Shown piece after piece: positions 25,601 through 34,600 of a stretch of DNA of 64,000 nucleotides; the first letter of the stretch is position 1, and every line of letters starts with the position of its first letter. Location of the stretch: IMG/VR virus record IMGVR_UViG_3300042301_002363, positions 1 through 64,000 of that record; one strand, given 5' to 3'. Under the pieces are notes generated by a model, which was not told the DNA's origin, made no database searches, and worked only from the letters and a program-made list of their open reading frames with translations. The position numbers and the translations under genes are program-made. The DNA is from a virus.

Positions 25601-28600
25601 TTTGGCCAAGTCAATTAAATCATCTCTCAGAGATTGGTTATTTGGATCATCAAAGAAATCTTCTAACATGTTGAACCTGTAAGCTCTCAAACTTGAGTCA
25701 TCAACATTTGCTGTTACATTATCATCTTCTAATACAGCATTATATTTGTTTATTAACTCATTGCTTTTGCCATTTTCAAAATTAGCTTTCAAGTCAAGTC
25801 TACGATTCCACTCGCGAGATGCTCTATTGTATTCTTGATTTACAATAGAAACAAGATCCTCAACTATCTTAAGATACTTTCCTTGATAAAGCAATTGACC
25901 TTTGTCATTAGTTTGTTTTGCTTCTTTTGAAGTAAATGGCTGGTATATAGCAGATATTAAAAAGTTTGTAGATGTAGCCTCTAACTGATGGAATGATCTT
26001 AAGTATGTAGATATTTCATTACCTCCTTTGTCACGCAATACTTTTTTATCCATAAACGCTAATACCTGCAGCATGTGCAAAGATCTTTCGTCAACAGATT
26101 TAAAGGTTTGTCCTTTTTTAGTGACATCCCCAATACGTTGTTGTACGCCACCAAACATTGCTACAGTAAAGTTGTCTAAGAACAACTGCATTTTTACGCT
26201 GTCTGCATTAACTTCTCCTTTTAAAATTGGACCAAGTAATGCATTGTCTTCCATGAATGATCTTAATGTAGTTTCAAAATATGGATCATCAGCCAATGCT
26301 TCTTCTAATGTCATTGTGTTCAAACGCTGACCAAGTAGTAATAATGGATTGTATTTTGTAAAACGATAGATTGGTTTACCCTCAGCATTTTTTACAACAC
26401 TTGGTATTTCTGTTGGATCATACTTCACAACATATGCAGATGCCTTTTTAAGAATAGTAAGCAATCGTTTTGCATCTTTATTTTTAGATTTCTCATCATC
26501 TAGTATATTTCTAATACCACTATTTGGTTTACCACTTTCAAGATAAGATGCGTCTAAAACAATCTTCAAACTTCTGAAAAAGTCTTTTTCTAAATACTGC
26601 TCTTGTCGTACAAAGTCTTCATTGACATCATAAAACTTTTGCAGTCTTATATCAACATCAAGATTGATATTATTTTCAACCTTGTTAATTCCCATCAATG
26701 ATAATCGCACTAATGATTTTGGAACTCTCATTCCAATTGTAATCATAGCATTGTGGATTTCATCAGTAAGCTTTTGTAAACGCATTGTTTGACCAACCAT
26801 TCCATCAAGAATATCTGGTGCGTTCATAAAGTTTGTGGCAAAGTTTTTAAGATATTGAACTGCCTCTTTAAACTCATCAGTGTTTGCATCTGTTGAATGC
26901 TTCTTAATGAATCCTGAAATAATATCATTACGTTTTTTAGTAACGTCTGCATCAACAACCTTGTCAAATACTCTAAAGTTTACAGACTCAGAACGTAATA
27001 ATTCTTCGCCAGAAGTGATGTCTTCCATGTTAACCTTACGTGGAGTAGATACATTGAACATCACATTATTCAACTCAACACCATGTAATACTTCTACAAT
27101 AAGATTTAGTAATTGCTTATTGGTTTGTGCAACACCATTTGAGTCTGCTTTTGTACGTGTTTGTATTTCATTGAATATTGTCTGAAGATCTTTACCCACT
27201 TGATCGTATCCATCTTCAATCATTTGTTCTGACATTACACCAATGCTATCAATGATGTTTTTTGGATTAATGCCAGCTGTTATTTTCAAAAGTGTAGGGA
27301 ATAACACTTGTCCATCAATCATACGTGGAAAGTATATTCCATTCTTTTTATCAAACTGATCACTTCTAAGAGTAGAAAAGAATCTTCTTATTTGAGCTAC
27401 ATAAGAATCCATGCGATTATATTCTGCCATTCCAGAATCAAAGTCATTGCTTTCTAATTCTTCTTGTGCTGATACGCGTTCATCATCTTGTACCTCAGTT
27501 GCAGTTTCACCATTAAATGTGTTTTCTACTTCCTCTGAATCTAACGTAAACTCATCATTTTCTCTTAGTATCTGTACACTGTTAGCTTTGGTATACTTGT
27601 CTTTTACCAATCGTTTCAATGTTTCAAAAGAGTACTGACCCATAGTGTTGTCTATAACTTCACCATTAATTAGTCTTATCTTATTTACGTTAGCCTTACT
27701 GTCATACTTTGAATCACCAGTAAGGTTAATATCATTTACATTTAAACCCTTCATTCTTGCACCAAGAATAAATCTGTAAGATGATATCAATGGTCCATAA
27801 TCTTTTTCAATCTGCTCTCTTGCTGCAGGATTTTGCGCAACAAGTTTTTCCATACTATAAACCTCACTTAGAATTTTATCTGCAGCACGTTGGAATTTAG
27901 TTTCAAAAGTATCTGACTGAACTGCATCTTGAAATATAACACCAACCATCATGTCAATCAATTGGTTTTGTTCAGAAACACTAAGTGTAGAATTTTTCTT
28001 TTCTACGTTACCTTGTTCATTTGTATTATACTTTACAAGTCCATCAATTAATTCATATGCAACTTGACCATTGTACATGTCAGATTTAATAGTTGCTGTT
28101 TTGTAGTATCCAGTTTTCACACGGTCATACACAGCTTCTATCTGAGTTCTATTTTTGACAAAGAAGTTAAGTAACTTTTTAAGCATGTCAAAGAATATTT
28201 GCAATGCTGTTTTAGGTTTTCCTTTTCTTTCTTTGCTCATGTATTTTTGAAAGCCATCAGCAAGTATTTCTTCTGCTACTAACTCAGCAAGCACATCATA
28301 GTTTGTAATAGATAAATTTCTTACTCTTGCAAACTCTTTCAATGATAGTGATGTAAAGTTGTCAGAATGCTTTGGGTCATCCATTATTTGTTTGACTAAC
28401 ACCTTACGTTCTGAATCTGTTAAAAGATATCTAAAGACACCATGAAATGCTTCATGGTAGATTGTACCTTTACCAGTAATAGTATCATTTAGGTAAATGA
28501 TTTTGTCTTTAAACATTCCTAAAACTGTACCATCAATTTTAGCCAGATTGATCATATCCTTTAATGAACTTGTATCAAGTCCAAACTGAGGTAAGTTTTC

Positions 28601-31600
28601 AGCAAGCCATTGTGATTCTGTTAATATATCTTGTTCAGTAGCAACTTCAATACCTGTACCTTCAGCAATAGAGAATGGAACATCATCATCAGTAAAGTCA
28701 ATTACATCATTGTCTTCATCGTTTTGATTTTCATCAGTAACATCTTCTTCTGTTTCTGTAGTATCATTCAGGATAATTGGCGTACTGCTAACATTATCTG
28801 GTGTAATTTTTACAGAAGAATTTTCTTTGTCAGCAACCTCATCTACAATAGCTTTTTCTTCTGAAGTCTGATCAAGATTTTCAGAAGTTTGATCAGCCAT
28901 TGATACATTAACAGGAGACTTTGCAACAAGATTAAATGATCTACGACCAGTAGATTCATACACTTTTACATTTTTCATGGATCTGTTGTACGAACTTCTA
29001 GCATCGCTTTGAGTAGATAATGGTGAATTAATTTTCAAAACACGTACGCCTTCATCATTTTCTCTTGAGAATAAATCTTCTATTTGGAAATTTGTATATG
29101 GAGCAAAGTCTTCATTAAGCGCATCTAAAAATTCACCATATACATTATCAGGATTTGCCTTAATATATTTGGTAACAGAGTCTAGAACTGTTGCAGTAAA
29201 CTTCTCTTGTGCAATAGATACTTGCTGTGCAAGATTTTTAACATTTAGAGATGCTGTTGGTAATTTTGCTAATTCAAAAACTGTTGTATAAAATTGCACC
29301 AAATCATCTGCCTTGGATAAATCTAATTTTGATAATGCAATGTTTTCTGATTTTACTATACCAACAAGAGGTCCTTCAGTAAGTGCTTTTGATAATAACA
29401 TAATTTCCTTTTCAGGAATTATAAAATTATACGCGTACTTAGAGTTATCAGACTTAAGAATGATGTTACCATAACGAGAATCTTTTGAACCTCTGTATGG
29501 GCGTATCTCTACTTGCAACGCTCTTCCATTTTTAATGGTAGATGTTGCAAAGTCAATAGTCAATTGTGGTTCTGCTTTTCCTGGCATTCTTACAGGATCA
29601 AACTGATACATTGTCTTCTGCATTGCTCTTATGTTTGCAGATTTATTTATATTAGTTGGATCAATGATTGTTGCCATGGTTGTGATAAACTTTGCAAAAA
29701 ACTCAGGGTTTTGCAATTGGTATACCTGATCAACAATAGCATAAGAGATTTCACCAGTAGATGGAAACTTCAATACAAAATGCATTGTTTTTGTCACACG
29801 AGTCAATGGTTGATTTGTTTTCATCAACTCAATCAATCGTGCATCCTCTTCTTGAAATAATGTTTTTACTTTTTCATTTAGATTCAGTACATCCTCAATG
29901 TATGTTTTTTCAGTAAGCATTTTGACTTCTCCACCAGGCAGTGTTACTTTAATTCTTTCATTAGCTGATAAGAAAGTAGAACTGACATAGTTGATTGTAG
30001 CAAATTTTGGATCAAAGGTTTTGTAAAAGTAAAAAGGCAGTTTGCGTTCTTCTTCAGATACAGCATCTCCTTTTGCATCAATTTGCACTACTGTTACTGT
30101 TTGACTAAATTGAGGATTCTTTTCTACAAGTTCTTTAAGAGTTGTTTTTACAGGTTGTGAAGAACGCGTATTGGTAAAATCATACATCTGCAAAAAGTCA
30201 TCAGTGACATCAATTGATGTTCCTGTATTAAAAGCTTCTTCAATTTTATTGGATATCTTGTCTTTGAACTCTTGATACAATTTTTGAGAAGCAACAATAG
30301 AAAGGATGTCAGAATTATTTAAGTCCTGTACATTGTTTCCTGCTTTCTTAACTGACATATCCTGAAGCATTTTCAAATGTCCAGGATTTGTAAGATCAAG
30401 TTTTTCTGTAGAGTTGTCACTTGACACAAATACAAAGTTGTCCATAGAGTATATGTAAAACTTTTTACCTGTTGCAAGTATCTCACCTACCAACGCAAAA
30501 TCTTGTTCACTTGCTTTTGGTCTTGATACAGTAAGCACTTTGCCATTTGGATTAGACTGAAGATATGCAACCTGAGTTGAATTCTCAAAAGTTTCATAAT
30601 CTCTTTTTGCAAGAGCTGCATATTCTGTTTCTGTTGCTGCGAGTTCTTTTAATCTTTGAACACGCATATCACCAAAGTCACTTAGCTTAACAGCAGTAAT
30701 TTTAATACCTGATGATGGTGATGACATCTTACTTAGTTCTGTAAGGATACTAACATGGTCTTCAGGATTAATTGCATCTACTGTTAAACCAGACGCAAAG
30801 AAATCTTCTTTGAATACTTGCTTGCCATCATTTGAATCAGACCAGTCTGCAGGTCTTGCTGATTTTCTTGCGATAATATTTATAGGATCAATTTCTGTAA
30901 GTGTTCCATCGCTTTCAATCTTGTTAAGCATACCATCATATTCAATGGCTTCAATCATAGAACCATCCTTTAATGTGACAAGAACGTTATCTAATTGAAT
31001 AGTCTCTGCAACAGAATCAATAGGAATATAACTTGACTTAGGCTGCAAACTGTCAATGTAATCATCTATTGCAGAATACAATACCTGTTTGTATGAGTTA
31101 TCTGCTTTAGATAAATCACCAATTACTTCTTTTAATTGACCACGTATTTGATCAATGGCATCTGTCTTATCTTCTATTGTATCAAATTTATAAGTTGATA
31201 CATAGTTCTTTAATAACTGAAGAACACCTCCAGCTTTTGTTAAGTCTTGAAGAGTGATTAATGATTGCTTACCTAACTCTTCAATTGCTTTTGATATACC
31301 ATCATAAGTTTGAGGTCTTGGTTTTTTCAAATCAAAAAGCGTAAAAGCATTTGATAAATACTTAGCTGTATCATCAAACATGGAGTCTGTTCCAAGATTG
31401 ATAATATCCAGTCCTTTACCAATATTATACTTCTCTTGATTTAAACCAGAAAGCCCATTGTAGATATGGGCCATATTGTGCAGAGCTAATTTCTTTTGCT
31501 CTTCTGTCAAATTTGCACTTAGAATAAATCTTGCTGCGTTATCATAGTTAGTGTAAACACTTGGACTTAACCTAATTAAGTTTTCTACTACAGGTATATA

Positions 31601-31627
31601 TTGTTCAGTAGTTAAAGCACATCCCAT
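19613..31627 (-). CDS. giant virion RNA polymerase polyprotein with zincin domain
   Basis: A 4004-residue protein. LLAGSDFDIDSLFG carries Asp2737, Asp2739 and Asp2741, the DxDxD catalytic loop of crAss-type single-chain virion RNA polymerases (phi14:2 gp66 and relatives), which share a double-psi beta-barrel core with RNAi-type polymerases. About 1680 residues upstream, after an acidic linker (about residues 960-1000), IYHEAFHGVFRYLL contains HExxH (His1058, Glu1059, His1062), followed by VLAELVAEEILADG, which can supply the third zinc ligand of a zincin peptidase. The C-terminus (about 3880-3930) has an SH3/KOW-like module, GRYVNYNGTTYIVT. The known relative is about 2180 residues, so this version is nearly twice as long. 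In that system the enzyme enters the host with the DNA and transcribes early genes. The polymerase call is secure; the protease may mature the polyprotein or attack a host target. Confidence 0.85.
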   Translation of the reverse strand: MGCALTTEQYIPVVENLIRLSPSVYTNYDNAARFILSANLTEEQKKLALHNMAHIYNGLSGLNQEKYNIGKGLDIINLGTDSMFDDTAKYLSNAFTLFDLKKPRPQTYDGISKAIEELGKQSLITLQDLTKAGGVLQLLKNYVSTYKFDTIEDKTDAIDQIRGQLKEVIGDLSKADNSYKQVLYSAIDDYIDSLQPKSSYIPIDSVAETIQLDNVLVTLKDGSMIEAIEYDGMLNKIESDGTLTEIDPINIIARKSARPADWSDSNDGKQVFKEDFFASGLTVDAINPEDHVSILTELSKMSSPSSGIKITAVKLSDFGDMRVQRLKELAATETEYAALAKRDYETFENSTQVAYLQSNPNGKVLTVSRPKASEQDFALVGEILATGKKFYIYSMDNFVFVSSDNSTEKLDLTNPGHLKMLQDMSVKKAGNNVQDLNNSDILSIVASQKLYQEFKDKISNKIEEAFNTGTSIDVTDDFLQMYDFTNTRSSQPVKTTLKELVEKNPQFSQTVTVVQIDAKGDAVSEEERKLPFYFYKTFDPKFATINYVSSTFLSANERIKVTLPGGEVKMLTEKTYIEDVLNLNEKVKTLFQEEDARLIELMKTNQPLTRVTKTMHFVLKFPSTGEISYAIVDQVYQLQNPEFFAKFITTMATIIDPTNINKSANIRAMQKTMYQFDPVRMPGKAEPQLTIDFATSTIKNGRALQVEIRPYRGSKDSRYGNIILKSDNSKYAYNFIIPEKEIMLLSKALTEGPLVGIVKSENIALSKLDLSKADDLVQFYTTVFELAKLPTASLNVKNLAQQVSIAQEKFTATVLDSVTKYIKANPDNVYGEFLDALNEDFAPYTNFQIEDLFSRENDEGVRVLKINSPLSTQSDARSSYNRSMKNVKVYESTGRRSFNLVAKSPVNVSMADQTSENLDQTSEEKAIVDEVADKENSSVKITPDNVSSTPIILNDTTETEEDVTDENQNDEDNDVIDFTDDDVPFSIAEGTGIEVATEQDILTESQWLAENLPQFGLDTSSLKDMINLAKIDGTVLGMFKDKIIYLNDTITGKGTIYHEAFHGVFRYLLTDSERKVLVKQIMDDPKHSDNFTSLSLKEFARVRNLSITNYDVLAELVAEEILADGFQKYMSKERKGKPKTALQIFFDMLKKLLNFFVKNRTQIEAVYDRVKTGYYKTATIKSDMYNGQVAYELIDGLVKYNTNEQGNVEKKNSTLSVSEQNQLIDMMVGVIFQDAVQSDTFETKFQRAADKILSEVYSMEKLVAQNPAAREQIEKDYGPLISSYRFILGARMKGLNVNDINLTGDSKYDSKANVNKIRLINGEVIDNTMGQYSFETLKRLVKDKYTKANSVQILRENDEFTLDSEEVENTFNGETATEVQDDERVSAQEELESNDFDSGMAEYNRMDSYVAQIRRFFSTLRSDQFDKKNGIYFPRMIDGQVLFPTLLKITAGINPKNIIDSIGVMSEQMIEDGYDQVGKDLQTIFNEIQTRTKADSNGVAQTNKQLLNLIVEVLHGVELNNVMFNVSTPRKVNMEDITSGEELLRSESVNFRVFDKVVDADVTKKRNDIISGFIKKHSTDANTDEFKEAVQYLKNFATNFMNAPDILDGMVGQTMRLQKLTDEIHNAMITIGMRVPKSLVRLSLMGINKVENNINLDVDIRLQKFYDVNEDFVRQEQYLEKDFFRSLKIVLDASYLESGKPNSGIRNILDDEKSKNKDAKRLLTILKKASAYVVKYDPTEIPSVVKNAEGKPIYRFTKYNPLLLLGQRLNTMTLEEALADDPYFETTLRSFMEDNALLGPILKGEVNADSVKMQLFLDNFTVAMFGGVQQRIGDVTKKGQTFKSVDERSLHMLQVLAFMDKKVLRDKGGNEISTYLRSFHQLEATSTNFLISAIYQPFTSKEAKQTNDKGQLLYQGKYLKIVEDLVSIVNQEYNRASREWNRRLDLKANFENGKSNELINKYNAVLEDDNVTANVDDSSLRAYRFNMLEDFFDDPNNQSLRDDLIDLAKKQVAFEEIDMSDLLSALNDYAQKEFQTYLEKLETLGLIETLPINEKDKKAEIRPAVAALLPSQYYSSSMLPTSLKEGFAKQSLIDAYGTPYGTNEASAIEPIEKLLFDMFMNNWRNGLYLNQLMDGDMALNVKNAQDYVKRLKKIVASGSNMKNGSHKVAYMNTITAFIHEEFPQFGPYFDAEQIESDFTIPNQNIREELLEGFEKAKGNTVENINGRVVKWADMMREIFDGQSISSLMHQIDMHDTLGRLDDRGLYILVAKHYRALTQDETRYLESMKVVNNAKKTITADRNVYHKQSESYIDRTDVSILDIIPQGEESIDEATARTYDELHGLYMSVYDLRKDRELAAEMPDAKNQITKIDIDIQNLYRDIHSYYRPMPHRQMMHNILNSMELFQIDQLMDTTASKNATLLPVDVFFSEKTEDGYINFKMAALNVPNSAKYLQVETSGVKDKAKHSVQSKLLLPANINEEEFRKIIETEVRNTGRTVSEGDIIAMQNIKTALNDYQLSLRQATKARLLYFTEVLRKGDDFDMGKLFTMIRDSLQQQNAPKNILDMFAVKPDGTPVFNPNLSLIRSTLEYYLLAQYSKNVTDEKVSGFKNFHESSFGYNVLFDTQENRVVTTQEIGENPQAFEDTRRFKSRPLGISVEEQADGTKLYYVEAIIPKPFFENAQQEQFYMDNLTRMFGVRIPTEDKRSMIALKVVDFTDSSKMNNIIVPHFVHLLAGSDFDIDSLFGRMMSYYKNGKGNYSLYGDYSIYDNPEVGEFIEFMHYMSKHEDIAPAIKQRKQELLNEGTIEMPGEGPLFEVMEALGFGDEKFMGAFRQVALKSKYTEQLDFTNYMFELTKESKELYVKAKEIAEQNPENRELAKTRNIYGKELADLKAIRKESVRKQRETKELLNYLDSVFEYQAIMDTLAKYGIPSNVSQYLSRPGFSEMVSPKYQNKNLAASLQILANEAVFNFLYINQRSSTQEFKDILSAFGIDLKAITKKSNLFTPTNMIESKVENNMNKDGIGRTAVMNKFLSLASQYNLKLSDKAIVWAYQTLEGRIVLKDTFGQMNEKDQRVIAIIGNILGMFADGAKDPIPAALQMNEVNASTTLAMIGIGLDPEFALAFNFLPEVRKAALAVQQSQFALSEDLEQDYKFYNQAVKEELAALIEEDESALNRLKAAGVVTSKSFKDMVLFENPLKVKIGFAPKKLSLYALKNNQLTPSAIGFEMVYADNDQPLTENEMKIILLMYYGKQAQQTWTINRAASITNLFKRLNPSLVAFDKMRDNINELKDDEKLFDKESASELFGDNQVWSILKDALDDANEQFSKIFLERTPFFFPITAAFKGYFEDPKTISNTLTSFLALNKFKMTYPGSRKVNNPTIQALLDNDDEMILRTFTPEYWFTNDLFTQVERFREKYPDNEFLKLLRQSESKNTATVLFNGKSYQGISERFISMISKAKVKGEYASKIADDIAFLYNQGGTDERQFVKSLFYHDLVRTGLQYKEGSFLSYMPAELKVPLSNYIDEFIQGIESVVQSKNFEEDFKSFMLNYTGEKSQDGVIKFFDEMFDQIAYAAASENNNRKIPKFRDKNNTRGVLFTINSKKPNFSKPIVKAFLDEKQDMTKESLPEAKIKAMNYVLDALDLQFPEGTDLAKVDRINIADALGSEFTVNLSGKNQKANVTLGRMFGIQKDMTEQDSVEFVFPSILRIGLNTYVLQGIDNNASKGKSIGSNLFDSIMGTTTFSNIGTFAKYKIIPSQYASEALSPIAFSTENAETYKRYIDKKESIVFNTNIVDTTAGEKVGTDVSEENKKPDTSKKPTENVVITDDISESQLKKNDPGILQEGIDKETDVTQNQIDAGENSLAALMNVLGMKPQPENEAKVPEIQRGRYVNYNGTTYIVTQQNANGTWQLYNPLLEGAKSKISVAEANMKALDIAAKIIEYKDTEYIVTSKNTIISLTTNKRMMWGEEDGNRKAILALAAQNRTIIKPNNRPSIDPTDENNC

Positions 31628-31639
31628 TTCTTTAAGTAT

Positions 31640-34600
31640 TTATTTAAAACAAGAATTTATCTTTCTCAATTGATCCAAAATTGATTCTTCAGAGACAGTA
31701 TCCTCCTTAACAAATTTACCAATTTTTTCTGAGATTTTTGCTAATTCTCTTCTAGTATCTTCCACAGTTTGAGTTGCTTTTTCTATTGCATCATCATATT
31801 CAGCAATAAGCGTATTCAACTTTTCTACTAATGCAGGATTAGATGCAAGATTTCTTTGACTGACAAGATCTTTTCTTTCTTGTTGATAGTCTGGTATAAT
31901 AGCAGTTTCATAGTCATTGATTACAAATTCCAATGACTCAATGCGACTTTGTGTTCTTTTGTCTATTACAGGTTTGTTTGTAGTAATTGATTTTTGAATT
32001 GCATCTCTAATTTCATTTAAGACTCTTTCTGTTTCTGCAGGTGTAGTAGAATTAGGGTATTTGATTTCTGCTACAAGTTTTGCAAAAACAGTTTCATCAA
32101 AACCTTCTGGAACTTTAACATTCACTTTTGTAGAACCACCATCTCTTCCAAATAAATCTTTGCCCTCAATGATTACACCAAGCACTCCATTGTTGATATA
32201 GTAATTAGTCTTACCATATCGTTTTAACTTGTTAAGTTCTTGAGATTCATCACCCATTTTTATAGATGTATCATCATTGATAAGTCTTTCGTTACCATTT
32301 TTTGTAGTAGATTCTACATTCAAATTTAAAACTACATCAACTGCTGATGTTTGTGCAGACATGCTTTCAAGTCTGTCAAACAAATCTTGAACTGATTGCA
32401 TTGGTAATGCAGGTCCACCTACAAATCCAGATGTTGTATCTTCAAATAGATTTAATTGTTCTTGCTCTTGACGAGCTGCTTTTTTTCTTTTCTGTTTGAT
32501 TTTGTCAAGAGGCACACCTGTCAGTATGGATTCTTTTATATCATCAAGATTACGTTTACCTTGTGGTATCTTGTAATACTCTTCTAATGTTTGAATGGTA
32601 GTTTCATTTGCTTTGTTATAAGCACGCAAAGATATTTGACCTCTACGCACCATTTGATCTACCTTATAGGTTGGATCTTCAAATGCTGTTAAATCACCCA
32701 AATGTAATCTTGTCCAATCAATATCTGTTCTTGCGTTGTTAAGTTCATTTGCAAGATCATTTGCTTTATCTTCAGATTCAATTTTCTCATCAGTAAGAGT
32801 TATTCCATTTCTGGAAACAACGTCATACCCTTCTTCTGGATCTCCTTCAACAACAAATGGCTCTTGCTCATTCTCTGCTTTGTTTGTACCATCTTTACCA
32901 GTACCATTAAGTTTTTCAAGTATTTCCAACTGTGCTTGTGCTGCTGCATCAGCTGCATCTATTGTTGATTGGCTTACAGGATTGTCTAATGGATCTTTTG
33001 TTTCATCAAGTGTTCCTTCTGGTTGTTCAAATACTTGAGGAACTTCTTCCTCTTGTGCTTCTTGAACAGGTGCATTTTCTTCCTCTGATCTCAAACGTTC
33101 ATCTTCTATAATAGATTGAATATCAGATATTTCAGCAGCCTTTGCAGTCATAATTTCAACCTCACGTGGAGTTAAATCAATACCTTCAAGATCGCGTCTT
33201 GCAATACTTTCTAATGTAATATCATCAACTTGTTGATTCTGTTTAAAGTTTTCATATACAGTATCAGAAATTACTTCAATAGGTGTATTGTTAAAGTGTT
33301 CTATAACATCATCATTGGTGATGAGATTTCGCTCCATTGCCAAATTCAACACTTCATTTTCTGGCATTGCATCAAGTTGTGCCATTTCAAATTCGCCACT
33401 ATTAACAAGAGCTTCTTTTGCCAAAGTTACTTTTGAACCATCCTCTACACCTCCATTTGCATTTTCATCAAAGTTTAAAGTTGATACAATAGAATCCACT
33501 TCATCTTTGTTAGCATTATATACTTCACTTTGTCTGTCAGTTAATTGAACCTTTTGAGCAATTCTACGTGCAATAAGTGCAAGTGTATATCTTGGAACTT
33601 TTTTGGTTTTTTGAAACTCTTCATACTGCATGTCATTGATGTCACCTGTAACATCCTGAGTTGCATATGAGTCAAGCATTTCAGCAATCTTGTCAGAAAT
33701 TAAATCATTAAGTTTTTTAATGTTTTCCTGTGCAAACTTTGCATTTTGTAAACCTGTGTTTTCATCAATACTAACAAGAACAAGATTTTTATAGTAGTCA
33801 CTACTTGTAACAGCAGTAGATAGTTCCTCATATAGTTTAGCAGCAAGTTGTAATTTTTCTACAACATCTTCTAAATCTGAGTTGGTAGCTACACTTAAAA
33901 TTATATCTCTTAATCTGTTATTTAAATTATCTACGAACTCAAGGATTTCATATTTGAATCTACCATCTTGAATGTTTGTAAGCGTTTGACGATAGTACTC
34001 TGGATTAAACAGCAAGTCCATTGCCTGTGTGTAATCTTTTGAATCTTGATCTAAACGCATGAAATCTACAACCTTATCAAGTGCATCACGTAATGATTGT
34101 TCTGATAATTTATCTGATATCCCAAATTCTTTATTGCGCAGATTGATAAATTCTCTAAATGTTTCTGCTATGTCTTTATGATCTAAAGAGTAGACAGTGG
34201 TATTTTCATCAATAAGGTTCCCATTCTCATCATAGTATTTAATAGAATTGATTGGAACTCCAACAAATGTGTTATAGATTTTTTCTTTTTGTTCTACAAC
34301 TTCTCCTGTTTCAGAATCTTGTCTCATCGCAATAGTATCACGATCATCCCAAAATTCCATCCACTTATCATATAATTCTAATAAGCGTTTCTTATCTTTT
34401 ATTTTTGCTTGTACTTGTTCTTTTTGCGCAGGTGTCATCTCTGTTGACTCTAAACTTTCTTCAAGAAGTTTAATATCTGCAAGCATGTTACCTGATTCAG
34501 CTTTGAAATTTTCAGGATTAGCAAGAACACGTAATGCATACTCAGATGAGTTAGACATTCCAGGAATTGCCAAAAGATCTTGAGAAACTTTTTGTGCGCG

